A stretch of 64,000 nucleotides of DNA from Ancylobacter defluvii (GTDB lineage Bacteria; Pseudomonadota; Alphaproteobacteria; Rhizobiales; Xanthobacteraceae): positions 1-64,000 of the forward strand of contig NZ_JAHBGD010000026.1 of NCBI RefSeq assembly GCF_018390605.1. The letters run 5' to 3'. Positions 25,907 to 35,120 of this stretch are shown here, one piece after another. Below the pieces are notes generated by a model. It made no database searches. It was given only the letters and a program-made list of their open reading frames with translations, and was not told the DNA's origin. The number at the start of each line of letters is the position of its first letter. Position 1 is the stretch's first letter. The position numbers and the translations under genes are program-made.

Positions 25907-26439
25907 AGGCGCAGGTGCCGAGCTGGAGCCTGCCGCTGCGCCTCCTCCACTGGTTGATGGCGGCTCTGCTGGTGGCGCTGCTGGCGGTCGGCTGGTGGAT
26001 GACGCATGTCCACCGCGATCTCGGCACCACCTTCGCGCTGTATCAGTGGCACAAATCCTACGGGCTGCTGGTGCTGGCGCTATTGGTGCTCCGCCTGCTG
26101 GCACGGCTCGCCCCGCATCCGCCGCCGCTCGAGCATTCGCGCCTCGAACGTGGCGCGGCGCGGACGGCGCATCTCGGCTTCTATGCGCTGATGCTCGCCC
26201 TGCCGGCCAGCGGCTGGCTGATGGCCGCCGCCTCGCCGCTGGCACTGCCGACCCGGCCGTTCGAGCTGTTCACCCTGCCGGCGCCGGTGGCGCCCGACGC
26301 GGCGCTGTTCGAGCGCCTGCAGCTGCTGCATGAGGTGCTCGCCTATGCGTTGCTGGGGCTGATCGTCCTGCACGTGCTGGCCACGCTGAAGCACCAGCTG
26401 GTCGATCATGACGGCATTCTGCGGCGGATCGGCTTCTGA
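25903..26439 (+). CDS. Cytochrome b561 family protein
   Basis: This 178-residue membrane protein has four predicted helices. Likely haem-ligand histidines are seen in [33 protein letters not shown] and [15 protein letters not shown]. The family moves electrons from the quinone pool to periplasmic acceptors. The start is the ATG overlapping the yceI stop. It ends [11 protein letters not shown], usual for the group. Confidence 0.92.
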   Translation: MKAQVPSWSLPLRLLHWLMAALLVALLAVGWWMTHVHRDLGTTFALYQWHKSYGLLVLALLVLRLLARLAPHPPPLEHSRLERGAARTAHLGFYALMLALPASGWLMAAASPLALPTRPFELFTLPAPVAPDAALFERLQLLHEVLAYALLGLIVLHVLATLKHQLVDHDGILRRIGF

Positions 26440-26500
26440 TACCGCGTCCCCGGCGCCCGGACGGCTTGCGGAATGGCGCCGGGCGGCGGATAAGCGGCGG

Positions 26501-27187
26501 ATGAACGCTGACAACACCCCCTCCGAGGCCGAAGCGCGCGCCGCGGCCGAGCATGCCGCGCTGATCGAGGCCGGCCGCAAGCTTTTCGCCGGCGAGTGGA
26601 ACTTCCTCACCGCCGCCCCGACCATCGAGACGCTGCCGGCGATGCGCGGCATCGAGATCGCCTTCGCCGGCCGCTCGAATGTCGGCAAATCGAGCCTCGT
26701 CAACGCCCTCACCGGCCGCAAGGCGCTGGCCCGCACCTCGGTGACGCCGGGCCGCACGCAGGAGCTGATCTTCTTCGGGCTCGGACCGGACCTCACCTTG
26801 GTCGACATGCCCGGCTACGGCTTCGCCCAGGCGCCGAAGGAGAAGGTCGATGCCTGGACCGAGACCATCCACGCCTATCTGCGCGGGCGAACCAATCTCG
26901 TGCGGGTGTTCGTGCTGATCGATTCCCGCCACGGGCTGAAGCCGATCGACCTCGGCGTGCTCGACGGGCTCGACAAGGCGGCGGTGTCCTACGCCATCGT
27001 GTTGACCAAGGCCGACCAGCTCAAGAAGGGCGAACTGGAAAAGCGCCTTGAGGAGACGCAGACGGCGCTGGCCCGCCGGCCGGCGGCGTTCCCGGTGGTG
27101 TTCCCCACCTCCTCCCGCGAGGGCACCGGCATGCCGGAGCTGCGCGCCGCGGTGGTGACGCTGATGCGCGAGCGCGGCATCTCCTGA
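26501..27187 (+). CDS. engB: Ribosome biogenesis GTPase YihA/YsxC/EngB
   Basis: This 228-residue GTPase is needed for 50S subunit assembly. G1 is GRSNVGKS at residues 57-64, G3 is DMPGYGFA, and G4 is TKAD; the [10 protein letters not shown] stretch holds the G2 threonine. The N-terminal extension of about 45 residues ([20 protein letters not shown]) is normal in alphaproteobacteria. ATG 26501 was chosen over an in-frame ATG at 26408, which lies within the cytochrome gene. In related genomes engB follows yidC directly; here two genes lie between. Confidence 0.95.
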   Translation: MNADNTPSEAEARAAAEHAALIEAGRKLFAGEWNFLTAAPTIETLPAMRGIEIAFAGRSNVGKSSLVNALTGRKALARTSVTPGRTQELIFFGLGPDLTLVDMPGYGFAQAPKEKVDAWTETIHAYLRGRTNLVRVFVLIDSRHGLKPIDLGVLDGLDKAAVSYAIVLTKADQLKKGELEKRLEETQTALARRPAAFPVVFPTSSREGTGMPELRAAVVTLMRERGIS

Positions 27188-27301
27188 GCGGGGGTCTCCT
27201 GAGCGGGGTCTTGCCGCCGATGTGAAGTCGGCAATTGACCCGTGTCATGGTCTCCTCGGCGCAGGTGCCCATAGTGGCCCCGTCAATGAGAGGAGAACGC
27301 C

Positions 27302-28375
27302 ATGGCCAGGATGAAAGCCGCCATCTTCGTCGAGAAGGGACGCATCGTCCTCGATGAGAAGCCGATCCCGGAAATCGGCCCGCTCGACGCGCTGATCCGC
27401 GTCACCACCACCACCATTTGCGGCACCGACGTCCACATCCTCAAGGGCGAATACCCGGTGGAGCGCGGCCTCACCATCGGCCACGAGCCGGTCGGCGTGA
27501 TCGAGAAGCTCGGCTCGGCGGTGACCGGCTATCGCGAGGGCCAGCGGGTGATCACCGGCGCCATCACCCCCAGCGGGCATTCCTATGCCTGCCTGTGCGG
27601 TTGCGGCTCGCAGGACGGGCCGGGCACCCGCCACGGCTTCAAGGCGATGGGCGGCTGGAAGTTCGGCAACACCATCGACGGCGCGCAGGCGGAATATGTA
27701 CGAGTGCCGGACGCGCTGGCCAATCTCGCCCCGGTGCCGGACGGGCTTTCCGACGAGCAGGTGCTGATGTGCCCCGACATCATGTCGACCGGCTTCTCCG
27801 GCGCCGAGAGCGGCGCGGTGCAGATCGGCGACCATGTCGCGGTGTTCGCGCTCGGCCCGATCGGGCTGTGCGCGGTGGCCGGCGCCAAGCTGAAGGGAGC
27901 AACGCGCATCATCGGCGTCGACACCGTGCCGGAGCGGCTCGCCATCGCCAGGCAGCTCGGCTGCTCGGACGTGGTCGACTTCAAGGCCGGCGACGTGGTG
28001 GAACAGATCCTGGCGCTCACCGACGGGCGCGGCGTCGACGTCGCCATCGAGGCGCTGGGTACGCAAGGCACCTTCGAATCCGCGCTCAAGGTGCTGCGGC
28101 CGGGCGGCACGCTGTCCTCGCTCGGCGTCTATTCGACCGACCTGACGATCCCGCTCGGCGCCTTCTCCGCCGGGCTCGGCGACAACAAGATCGTCACCAC
28201 CCTGTGCCCCGGCGGCAAGGAGCGCATGCGCCGGCTGATGGACGTGATCGGCTCCGGCCGCGTCGACCTGAAGCCGCTGGTGACCCACCGCTTCAAGCTC
28301 GACGACATCGAGGCTGCCTATGAGCTGTTCGCCAACCAGCGCGACGGCGTGCTGAAGGTGGCGATCACGCCGTAG
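27302..28375 (+). CDS. NAD(P)-dependent secondary-alcohol dehydrogenase (zinc MDR)
   Basis: This 357-residue medium-chain alcohol dehydrogenase is closest in pattern to the isopropanol/secondary-alcohol type: TTICGTDVHILKGEYPV with the catalytic-zinc cysteine, GLTIGHEPVGV with the zinc histidine and glutamate, and CPDIMSTGF with the zinc aspartate. The nucleotide fold is VFALGPIGLCAVAGA. The four cysteines of a structural zinc site are not in the usual spacing, again as in secondary ADHs. The ATG has AGGAGAACGCC before it. It stands alone, followed by a palindromic repeat. Confidence 0.9.
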   Translation: MARMKAAIFVEKGRIVLDEKPIPEIGPLDALIRVTTTTICGTDVHILKGEYPVERGLTIGHEPVGVIEKLGSAVTGYREGQRVITGAITPSGHSYACLCGCGSQDGPGTRHGFKAMGGWKFGNTIDGAQAEYVRVPDALANLAPVPDGLSDEQVLMCPDIMSTGFSGAESGAVQIGDHVAVFALGPIGLCAVAGAKLKGATRIIGVDTVPERLAIARQLGCSDVVDFKAGDVVEQILALTDGRGVDVAIEALGTQGTFESALKVLRPGGTLSSLGVYSTDLTIPLGAFSAGLGDNKIVTTLCPGGKERMRRLMDVIGSGRVDLKPLVTHRFKLDDIEAAYELFANQRDGVLKVAITP

Positions 28376-28391
28376 GGGTGGGGGCCTGTTT

Positions 28392-28498
28392 CCCCCTCTC
28401 CCCGTCGGGGAGAGGGGGGTGAGGGTCTTCGGCGCCTCCAGGTGTCGTCCCCCTCACCGACCCGCTGCGCGGGCCACCTCTCCCCAACGGGGAGAGGA
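28392..28498. repeat. Bi-palindromic intergenic repeat, copy A
   Basis: Two long hairpins flank a centre: CCCTCTCCCCG/TCGGGGAGAGGG at about 28394-28417 and CCTCTCCCC-AA-CGGGGAGAGG at 28477-28497. It lies between convergent genes. The right part matches copy B at 45.2 kb in inverted orientation almost base for base. Confidence 0.85.
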
Positions 28499-28517
28499 TA
28501 AGCAAGCAAGGTGCCCC

Positions 28518-29555
28518 TCACCCTGCCAAAGGCGGATCGAGGCGGGCGAAGCCAGCCTGCCGGCGATAGGGGAAATAGGGATAGGGCGCGGTGACCGCGC
28601 TGGCAGCATCGAGGCGGGCGATCTGCCCGGCATCGAGCGCCCAGCCCACCGCGCCGAGATTGTCGACCAGCTGCGCCTCGTTGCGGGCGCCGAGGATCAC
28701 CGAGGCCACGGTCGGCCGCCGCAGCAGCCAGTTGATGGCGATCTGCGGGACGGTCCTGCCGGTCTCTCCAGCCAGTTCGTCCAGCACCTCGACGATGCGG
28801 TAAAGCCGCTCCTCATCGACCGGCGGGCCGAAATCCGCGGTCTCGTTGAGGCGGCTGCCGGCGGGCAGCGGCGCGCCGCGACGGATCCTGCCGGTGAGCC
28901 GGCCCCAGCCGAGCGGGCTCCACACCAGCGCCCCGAGGCCCTGATCGGCGCCGAGCGGCATCAGCTCCCACTCATAATCGCGGCCAACCAGCGAGTAATA
29001 TACCTGGTTGGCGACATAGCGGGGCCAGCCATGGCGCTCGCTCGCCGCCAGCGACTTCATGATCTGCCAGCCGGCGAAGTTCGACACCCCGACATAGCGC
29101 AGCTTGCCGGCGCGGATGAGCGTATCCAGCGTCGCCAGCACCTCCTCGACCGGCGTCGCCGCGTCGAAGGCGTGCAGTTGCAGCAGGTCGATATAGTCGG
29201 TGCCGAGGCGGGCCAGCGCCGCCTCCACCGCGCCCACCAGCCGCAGGCGCGAGGTGCCGGCCTGGTTCGGCCCCTCGCCCATCGGCAGCCCGGTCTTGGT
29301 GGAGATCAGCACCTGGTCGCGCCGGCCCCGGATCGCCTCGCCGAGCACCCGCTCCGAGGCGCCGTCGGAATAGACGTCGGCGGTGTCGAACAGCGTCACC
29401 CCGGCATCGAGGCAGATATCGAGCAGGCGGCGCGCCTCCGCCGCATCGGTGGTGCCCCAATTGCCGAAGAGCGGGCCGGTGCCGCCGAAGGTGCCGGCAC
29501 CGAAGGACAGCGCCGGCACCTTCAGGCCCGAGCGTCCGAGCTGGCGATATTCCAT
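28518..29555 (-). CDS. Aldo/keto reductase
   Basis: This 345-residue aldo/keto reductase is of the YajO/YghZ-like type. It begins MEYRQLGRSGLKVPALSFGAG. Catalytic residues are visible: Asp and Tyr in DTADVYSDGASE, Lys in ISTKTGL, and LLQLHAFD with the histidine. The NADPH site is near VILGARNEAQL. ATG 29555 was chosen over upstream starts because the barrel begins there. Divergent from a LysR gene, which probably regulates it; paired direct repeats lie between them. Confidence 0.92.
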   Translation of the reverse strand: MEYRQLGRSGLKVPALSFGAGTFGGTGPLFGNWGTTDAAEARRLLDICLDAGVTLFDTADVYSDGASERVLGEAIRGRRDQVLISTKTGLPMGEGPNQAGTSRLRLVGAVEAALARLGTDYIDLLQLHAFDAATPVEEVLATLDTLIRAGKLRYVGVSNFAGWQIMKSLAASERHGWPRYVANQVYYSLVGRDYEWELMPLGADQGLGALVWSPLGWGRLTGRIRRGAPLPAGSRLNETADFGPPVDEERLYRIVEVLDELAGETGRTVPQIAINWLLRRPTVASVILGARNEAQLVDNLGAVGWALDAGQIARLDAASAVTAPYPYFPYRRQAGFARLDPPLAG

Positions 29556-29602
29556 GATGTGCTCCCGTGATCCATCTGCGTGCCGGGAAGATGGAACCGC
29601 CG

Positions 29603-29646
29603 GCATCTGTGAGATAGACTGCCGATAGGACCAGCATCTGTGAGAT
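29603..29646. promoter_or_regulatory. Paired direct repeats, candidate LysR operator
   Basis: GCATCTGTGAGAT occurs exactly twice, at 29603-29615 and 29634-29646, 31 bases (three helical turns) apart, in the space between the divergent aldo/keto reductase and LysR genes. The second copy overlaps the first possible LysR start. It fits a protein-binding site pair, or a small duplication. Confidence 0.5.
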
Positions 29647-30562
29647 GAAAGACCGAATGGCGCGCGGCGAGATCAACCGCTCCGGCGAGATGGAAGTGTT
29701 CGTGCGGGTGGTGGAGCAGGGCGGCTTCTCCGCCGCCGCCCGGCAGAGCCGGATGACCCCCTCGGCGGTGAGCAAGCTGATCGCCCGGCTGGAGGCGCGG
29801 CTCGGCTCGCGCCTCGTCACCCGCTCGACCCGCCGGCTGGAGCTGACCCCGGAGGGCTGCGCCTTCTACGAGCGGGCGGCGCGCATCCTCGCCGACATCG
29901 AGGAGGCCGAACGCAGCGCCGGCGCCGGCGAGCGCCCGGCAGGACGGGTGAGGGTCAGCACCTCCGCCTCCTATGGCGCGCATGTGCTGGCGCCGATCCT
30001 GCCGGAATTCCTGATCCGCCATCCCGGCGTCAGCCTCGACATCGTCGAGACTGACCTGGTGGTCGACCTGCTGGCCGAGCGTACCGACGTCGCCATCCGC
30101 GCCGGACCGCTGCGGACCTCCAGCCTGCTCGCCCGCAAGCTCGGCGACACCGGCAAGCTGATCGTCGCCGCCCCCGCCTATCTGGCGCGCGCCGGGATAC
30201 CGCACAGCGCCGCCGATCTCGACGCGCATGTGCGCATCGGCTTCAGCTATGCGCGGGCGGTAGAGGGCTGGCCGCTGCGGGAGAACGGGAGGGAAATAAT
30301 GCTGCCGGTGCCGGCCCGGGTGCAGGCGAGCGACGGCGAGGGCATCCGCCGGCTGGCGCGGGCCGGGGTCGGGCTGGCGCGGCTCGCCGCCTTCACCGTG
30401 CGCGCCGACCTCGCGGCCGGGCGGCTGGTGCCGGTGCTGGAGGCGCTGAACCCCGGCGACCGCGAGAGCTTCCACGCCGTGCATCCCGGCAGCGGCGGAC
30501 CGCTGCCGGCGCGGGTGCGGGCGCTGATCGACTTCCTCGCCGAGCATGGAAGGGTGACGTGA
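29645..30562 (+). CDS. LysR family transcriptional regulator
   Basis: This protein of up to 305 residues has an N-terminal winged helix-turn-helix (VRVVEQGGFSAAARQSRMTP, AVSKLIARLEARLG, RLVTRSTRRLELTPEG) and a type-2 periplasmic-binding effector domain to the C-terminus. Three in-frame starts are possible (29645, 29657, 29690); the last would begin MEVFVRVVEQGGF, the commonest family start. Divergent from the aldo/keto reductase, its most likely target. Confidence 0.9.
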   Translation: MKDRMARGEINRSGEMEVFVRVVEQGGFSAAARQSRMTPSAVSKLIARLEARLGSRLVTRSTRRLELTPEGCAFYERAARILADIEEAERSAGAGERPAGRVRVSTSASYGAHVLAPILPEFLIRHPGVSLDIVETDLVVDLLAERTDVAIRAGPLRTSSLLARKLGDTGKLIVAAPAYLARAGIPHSAADLDAHVRIGFSYARAVEGWPLRENGREIMLPVPARVQASDGEGIRRLARAGVGLARLAAFTVRADLAAGRLVPVLEALNPGDRESFHAVHPGSGGPLPARVRALIDFLAEHGRVT

Positions 30563-30598
30563 GAGGACGTCACGCCAACTCAGGCGCGGGCCACGCCC

Positions 30599-30925
30599 TC
30601 ACACATCGTTGGCGGAGGACAGGTTCTCCGGCTGGATGTAGGACGGCGTCGAGCGCAGCCGCAGGCCCGGACCGCCGCCGGCGCTCGGCAGGCCGGCATC
30701 GATGAACTCGATCCCGGCATGCTCCAGCGCCCGGCGCATGCGCACGCTCTCATTGGGATCGTTGCCATCGCCGGGCTCGCGGCCCTGCTCGAAGGCCTCG
30801 ACATAGCCGCCGGTGACGCCGGCATGGCCGGCGAGATCGCCCACCGACCAGCCCAGCATGGCGCGGGCGGCGCGGCATTGTTCGGCGCCGAGCGCCGGGA
30901 CGCCGGAATCGAGCGGATCGGCCAT
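30599..30925 (-). CDS. Helix-turn-helix (XRE-like) protein
   Basis: This 108-residue protein has an XRE-type fold: EQCRAARAMLGWSVGDLAGHAGVTGGYVEAFEQG, where the third helix would contact DNA. A stretch around ALEHAGIEFIDAG matches the C-terminal part of small alphaproteobacterial XRE regulators. It follows ptsN on the same strand with a short gap, so it may share the transcript. Target unknown. Confidence 0.8.
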   Translation of the reverse strand: MADPLDSGVPALGAEQCRAARAMLGWSVGDLAGHAGVTGGYVEAFEQGREPGDGNDPNESVRMRRALEHAGIEFIDAGLPSAGGGPGLRLRSTPSYIQPENLSSANDV

Positions 30926-30977
30926 GGAGCTCTCCTGCTGAAGCGAGGCGAGGCGTCCGCCGCTTTGACGGCGCCGC

Positions 30978-31442
30978 TCAGGCGGCGTTGGAAGCGGCGG
31001 TGCCGTTGAGGATGGCGTAGAGGGTGGAAGCGTCGTGCGAGGCCCGCAGCTTCTTGGCCGCCTCCGGGTCGCGCAGCAGCCGCGCCACCCGGGCCAGCGC
31101 CTTCAGATGATCGGCCCCCGCCGCCTCCGGCGCCAGCAGCAGGAACACCAGATCGACAGGCTCGCCGTCCAGCGCCTCGAAGTCGATCGGCCTGTCGAGC
31201 CGGGCGAACAGGCCGAACAGCTTGTCCATCTTGGCAAGCTTGCCGTGCGGAATGGCGATGCCATTGCCGACTCCGGTCGAGCCGAGCCGCTCGCGCGAAT
31301 TGAGCGTCTCGAAGATCTCGCGCTCGTCGCGGTTGAGAAGGGCGGCCGCCTTGGCCGAGAGTTCCTGCAACGCCTGCTTCTTGCTGCCGACCCGCAGGGC
31401 GGGGAACACGGCAGGCAGGGAAAGAATATCGTTCAGGGCCAT
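30978..31442 (-). CDS. ptsN: PTS IIA-like nitrogen regulatory protein PtsN
   Basis: This 154-residue EIIA-Ntr protein carries the phosphorylated histidine at His66 in GIAIPHGKL, after the conserved RERLGSTGVGNG. It ends the phosphorelay from EI-Ntr and NPr and controls potassium transport and nitrogen/carbon balance through protein contacts. It lies downstream of hpf and rpoN, the classic order. ATG 31442 (MALNDILSLPAV) is the family start. Confidence 0.95.
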   Translation of the reverse strand: MALNDILSLPAVFPALRVGSKKQALQELSAKAAALLNRDEREIFETLNSRERLGSTGVGNGIAIPHGKLAKMDKLFGLFARLDRPIDFEALDGEPVDLVFLLLAPEAAGADHLKALARVARLLRDPEAAKKLRASHDASTLYAILNGTAASNAA

Positions 31443-31527
31443 AGCGCGATCCGGATGGAGGGCGTGGGCATAGGGGAGACGCGGAACGGGACGTTCCGCC
31501 CCGCGCTCCGAGGGTGACAACGGGAGT

Positions 31528-32121
31528 TCAATGCACGTCTTCCACGGCGGCGAGCGGCGGGTCGATCCAGCCGACATGGCCGTCGGCCCGGCGATAGACC
31601 ACGTTGACCCGGCCATGATTGGCATGGCGGAACACCAGCACCGCGGCGCCGGTGAAGTCCAGTTCCAGCACCGCATCGCTGACCGCGAGGCGCGGCATGT
31701 CGGCGGTGGCCTCGGCGACCACGGTCGGGCTCCAGCCGTCCAGCGCCTCGCCGTCCTCGTGGTCGGGCGCCTCGAAGACGGTGAGCGGCACCGATTCCGG
31801 CGTGGCGGCAATCCCCTCGCCGTTCGGTACGTGACGTTTCACCCGGCTCTTGTAGCGGCGCAGGCGCGTCTCGATGCGCTCCACTGCCGCGTCGGCGCTG
31901 GAATAGGGATCCTGGGCACCGCCATGCGCCTGCAGGATGGCGCCGCTGTCGAGATGCAGCGCGCAGTCCGAGCGATAGCCGGACCCTTCCCGCGCGACGG
32001 TGACGTGGCCAGACCAGCCGCCATCGAAATACTTGTCCATGACATCGGCCAGCCGGTCGGAAACCCGCTGGCGCAATGCCTCTCCAACGTCGAGATTTTT
32101 GCCAGAAACCCGCAGCGGCAT
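31528..32121 (-). CDS. hpf: Ribosome hibernation promoting factor, long form
   Basis: This 197-residue long-type HPF has an N-terminal S30AE domain (MPLRVSGKNLDVGEALRQRV, DKYFDGG, RSDCALHLDSG) and a C-terminal dimerisation domain ending RADGHVGWIDPPLAA. Long HPF joins two 70S ribosomes into inactive 100S dimers in stationary phase. Located between rpoN and ptsN. Starting at ATG 32121 gives the normal N-terminus. Confidence 0.95.
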   Translation of the reverse strand: MPLRVSGKNLDVGEALRQRVSDRLADVMDKYFDGGWSGHVTVAREGSGYRSDCALHLDSGAILQAHGGAQDPYSSADAAVERIETRLRRYKSRVKRHVPNGEGIAATPESVPLTVFEAPDHEDGEALDGWSPTVVAEATADMPRLAVSDAVLELDFTGAAVLVFRHANHGRVNVVYRRADGHVGWIDPPLAAVEDVH

Positions 32122-32223
32122 CGTGACTAGTCCCTCTGCTGGGGCATGGACGGGAGAGCGACGTGCACAACGCCCCGCCCGCCGATTGCCCGAACCCCTT
32201 ACTTGCCCGGCCGGTGCCTTTAA

Positions 32224-32252
32224 GAGGTAGGAGCCGTGAGGGAAAGTGTCAA
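32224..32252 (-). promoter_or_regulatory. Candidate promoter of hpf
   Basis: On the minus strand TTGACA (32252-32247) is followed after 17 bases by TACCTC (32229-32224). The -35 box is perfect, the -10 weak. It lies about 100 bases before hpf, in the 212-base rpoN-hpf space, and would let hpf-ptsN be expressed apart from rpoN. Confidence 0.45.
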
Positions 32253-32333
32253 CGTAAACCAAGATGTACCGCCCGACGGCGCACAGCTTCGCGGATTTCC
32301 GCCCGGCCGGAAAGCGCCGCGAAGGCCCGTGCG

Positions 32334-33923
32334 TCAACTGCCCGCGGCGGCCGCCTGCTTCTCCCGACGCCGCTGCACGGAGGAGGGAATGCGCATGGCT
32401 TCACGGTACTTCGCCACCGTGCGGCGGGCAATGTCGATGCCGGATTCACGCAGGCGTTGTACCAGCGTGTCGTCGGAAAGCACGTCGTCGGGGGTCTCGG
32501 AGTCGATCATCTGCTTGATGCGAAAACGCACGGATTCGGCCGAATGTGCTTCGCCGCCATCGGAAGAGGAGATAGAGGACGAGAAGAAATACTTCATCTC
32601 GAAGATGCCGCGCGGCGTCGCCATGTATTTGTTCGACGTCACCCGCGAAACCGTCGATTCGTGCATGCCGATGGCGTCCGCCACCATGCGCAGGTTCAGC
32701 GGCCGCAGATGCTGGACGCCCAGCGTCAGGAAGGCGTCCTGCTGCCGCACGATCTCGATGGCCACTTTCAGGATGGTGCGGGCGCGCTGGTCGAGCGAGC
32801 GGGTAAGCCAGGTCGCGGTCTGGATGCAGTCGGTGAGGAAGGCCTTCTCGCGGTCGTTGCGGGTGGTCTTCGAGACCTTCGAGTAATAGGCCTGGTTCAC
32901 CAGCACCCGCGGCAGCGTGTCGGAATTGAGCTCGACATGCCAGGAGCCGTCGGCGGCCGGGCGGACGAACACGTCCGGCACCACCGGCTGGATGACGCCG
33001 GAGCCGAAGGCCAGGCCAGGCTTGGGATTGAGCCGGCGCACCTCGGCGACCATCTCGGCGAGGTCCTCCTCGTCGACGCCGCACAGGCGGCGCAGCGTGT
33101 TGAACTCGCGCCGTGCCAGCAGATCGAGATGCGACAGCAGCGACGCCATGGCCGGATCGAAGCGGTTGCGCTCCTTGAGCTGCAGCGCCAGGCATTCGGC
33201 GAGCGAGCGGGCGCCGATGCCCGGCGGATCGAAGGCATGAATGGTGGCGAGCACCGCCTCGACACGGGCCAGCGGGGCGCCGAGCTTGTCGGCGACGCTG
33301 GCAAGATCGGCGGTGAGGTAGCCGGCCTCGTCGATGAGATCGATGAGGTGATGGCCGATCAGCCGATCGACCGGATCGGTGAGCGCCAGGGTAAGCTGGC
33401 CGGCGAGATGGTCGCCGAGCGAGGTCTCGGCGGGAACGAAGGATTCGAGGTTGTAGCCCTCCTCGTCGCGCCCGCCGCCGCCGACGCCGGCCCATTCCGA
33501 ATAGGCCGGGGCCTCGGCGCCCTGGGCCGGGCCTGCCGGCTCGCGGCCGACATCGTCCGGGAACACGTTTTCGAGACCGGTGTCGAGCCGGTCCTCAATG
33601 GCGCTGCGCGAGGAATCCAGCCGGTCCTCCAGCCAATCGGCGGCGCGGGCCTCACGGTCCTCCCCGTGCGCCTCGTGCGCGGCGTCGTGCACCTCGTGGA
33701 CCGCGACCTCCAGCACCCCCTCGCCGGCGCGCTCGGCGCCCGCCCCGCCCTCGCCTTCCGGCTCGGACTGGCGCTCCAGCAGCGGGTTGCGCTCCAGCTC
33801 CGCCTCGACATAGGCGACGAGATCGAGATTGGACAGCTGAAGCAGCTTGATGGCCTGCATCAGCTGCGGCGTCATCACCAGCGACTGGGTCTGGCGGAAT
33901 TCGAGACGCGGGCTCAGCGACAT
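32334..33923 (-). CDS. rpoN: RNA polymerase sigma-54 factor
   Basis: This 529-residue sigma-54 has all three regions: the Gln/Leu-rich activator-interacting N-terminus (QTQSLVMTPQLMQAIKLLQL), an acidic region 2 (REARAADWLEDRLDSSRS) and a C-terminal core-binding and DNA-binding part with the helix-turn-helix and the RpoN box (RRTVAKYREAMRIPSS, contacting -24). It directs transcription of nitrogen and other genes with enhancer-binding activators. Immediately downstream of lptB, as in rhizobia. Starts at ATG 33923. Confidence 0.97.
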   Translation of the reverse strand: MSLSPRLEFRQTQSLVMTPQLMQAIKLLQLSNLDLVAYVEAELERNPLLERQSEPEGEGGAGAERAGEGVLEVAVHEVHDAAHEAHGEDREARAADWLEDRLDSSRSAIEDRLDTGLENVFPDDVGREPAGPAQGAEAPAYSEWAGVGGGGRDEEGYNLESFVPAETSLGDHLAGQLTLALTDPVDRLIGHHLIDLIDEAGYLTADLASVADKLGAPLARVEAVLATIHAFDPPGIGARSLAECLALQLKERNRFDPAMASLLSHLDLLARREFNTLRRLCGVDEEDLAEMVAEVRRLNPKPGLAFGSGVIQPVVPDVFVRPAADGSWHVELNSDTLPRVLVNQAYYSKVSKTTRNDREKAFLTDCIQTATWLTRSLDQRARTILKVAIEIVRQQDAFLTLGVQHLRPLNLRMVADAIGMHESTVSRVTSNKYMATPRGIFEMKYFFSSSISSSDGGEAHSAESVRFRIKQMIDSETPDDVLSDDTLVQRLRESGIDIARRTVAKYREAMRIPSSVQRRREKQAAAAGS

Positions 33924-33980
33924 GGAAGCAGGCCTCCATGCCGGATGCAGCGAGGGCGTGAGCGCGACGCGTGCCCCATC

Positions 33981-34805
33981 TTACAGCCGGAACTCCTCGC
34001 CGAGATAAAGCCGGCGCACCTCGGGATTCGCCACGATCTCGGCGGGCGAGCCCTCCATCAGCACGGTGCCGGAATGGATGATGTAGGCGCGGTCGATGAG
34101 CCCGAGCGTCTCGCGCACATTGTGATCGGTGATCAGCACGCCGATGCCGCGATGGGTGAGATGGCGCACCAGCGCCTGGATGTCGCCCACCGCGATCGGA
34201 TCGATGCCGGCGAACGGCTCGTCCAGCAGCATGAAGGTCGGCCGCGTCGCCAGCGCGCGGGCGATCTCGACGCGGCGGCGCTCGCCGCCGGACAGCGCGA
34301 TGGAGGGCGACTTGCGCACATGGGTGATGCGGAACTCTTCCAGCAGCGCGTCGAGCTCCATTTCGCGGCGCTTGCGGTCCGGCTCGACCATCTCCAGCAC
34401 CGCGCGCAGATTGTCCTCGACCGACAGGCCGCGGAAGATCGAGGCTTCCTGCGGCAGATAGCCGACCCCGAGGCGGGCGCGGCGATACATCGGCAGATGG
34501 GTGACGTCGTGGCCGTCGAGCTCGATGCGGCCGGCATCGGCCTTCACCAGGCCGGTGATCATGTAGAAAATCGTGGTCTTGCCGGCGCCGTTCGGCCCGA
34601 GCAGGCCGACCGCCTCGCCGCGCCGCACGCCGAGGCTGGCCTCGCGCACCACCCGGCGGCCGCCATACTGCTTGACGAGGCCGGTGGCCCGCAGCAGCCC
34701 TGCCGCTTGCGGCGCCTCGGCGACACGGCGGCGGGAGCCCGCCCCGTTCTGCGGATGGACGCCACCATTTCCGGAACCGAAGTCCGCCGCAGCCGGCGGA
34801 ACCAT
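33981..34805 (-). CDS. lptB: LPS export ABC transporter ATP-binding protein LptB
   Basis: The ATG at 34805 gives 274 residues; earlier in-frame starts would add a hydrophobic stretch foreign to the family. Walker A is GPNGAGKTT near residue 70, the signature is ALSGGERRR, Walker B is MLLDEPFAGID, and the H-loop is TDHNVRETL. LptB powers extraction of lipopolysaccharide from the inner membrane with LptF/LptG. The first 40 residues are a Gly/Ala-rich extension before LLRATGLVKQYGGRR. It lies between lptA and rpoN. Confidence 0.95.
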   Translation of the reverse strand: MVPPAAADFGSGNGGVHPQNGAGSRRRVAEAPQAAGLLRATGLVKQYGGRRVVREASLGVRRGEAVGLLGPNGAGKTTIFYMITGLVKADAGRIELDGHDVTHLPMYRRARLGVGYLPQEASIFRGLSVEDNLRAVLEMVEPDRKRREMELDALLEEFRITHVRKSPSIALSGGERRRVEIARALATRPTFMLLDEPFAGIDPIAVGDIQALVRHLTHRGIGVLITDHNVRETLGLIDRAYIIHSGTVLMEGSPAEIVANPEVRRLYLGEEFRL

Positions 34806-35120
34806 CTGGCGTTCACGGCTTCCTGCCGGAAACAATCTCACGCGCACCCTCCGTGGTGAAAGCACCACTAGAAGGGTGATAAACAATCCCGCGCCCGCTG
34901 GCAAACGCAGCAAGCAAAAACCGGGCCGAAATCATCTCGGGTATCGGGTGGGGGGCTGTCGGATCGCCGGAGGCGGGGAACGCGGACGCTGACAGCGTGG
35001 CGCGGGATCCCCCAGCGCCGGCCTTCAAGCCCCGGCCTGGAAGCCACCGGGGAGGGCTCTCGTCGGCGTGCTCACCTCAGAAGGCCCTCGGACTTGGCCC
35101 CTCGGCGGTTGGCTCGACGC
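34806..35120. other. Gap between lptA and lptB
   Basis: No gene is supported. The region is GC-rich and contains partial inverted repeats around 35015-35060 (CCGGCCTTCAAG and CCGGCCTGGAAG). It is longer than the space usual between these genes. Confidence 0.4.

Noticed and set aside
32163-34859. Open frame of about 900 codons on the plus strand opposite hpf, rpoN and lptB
   Set aside because: Mirror of genes with strong motifs on the minus strand; the product is His/Arg/Gly-rich without any domain pattern.
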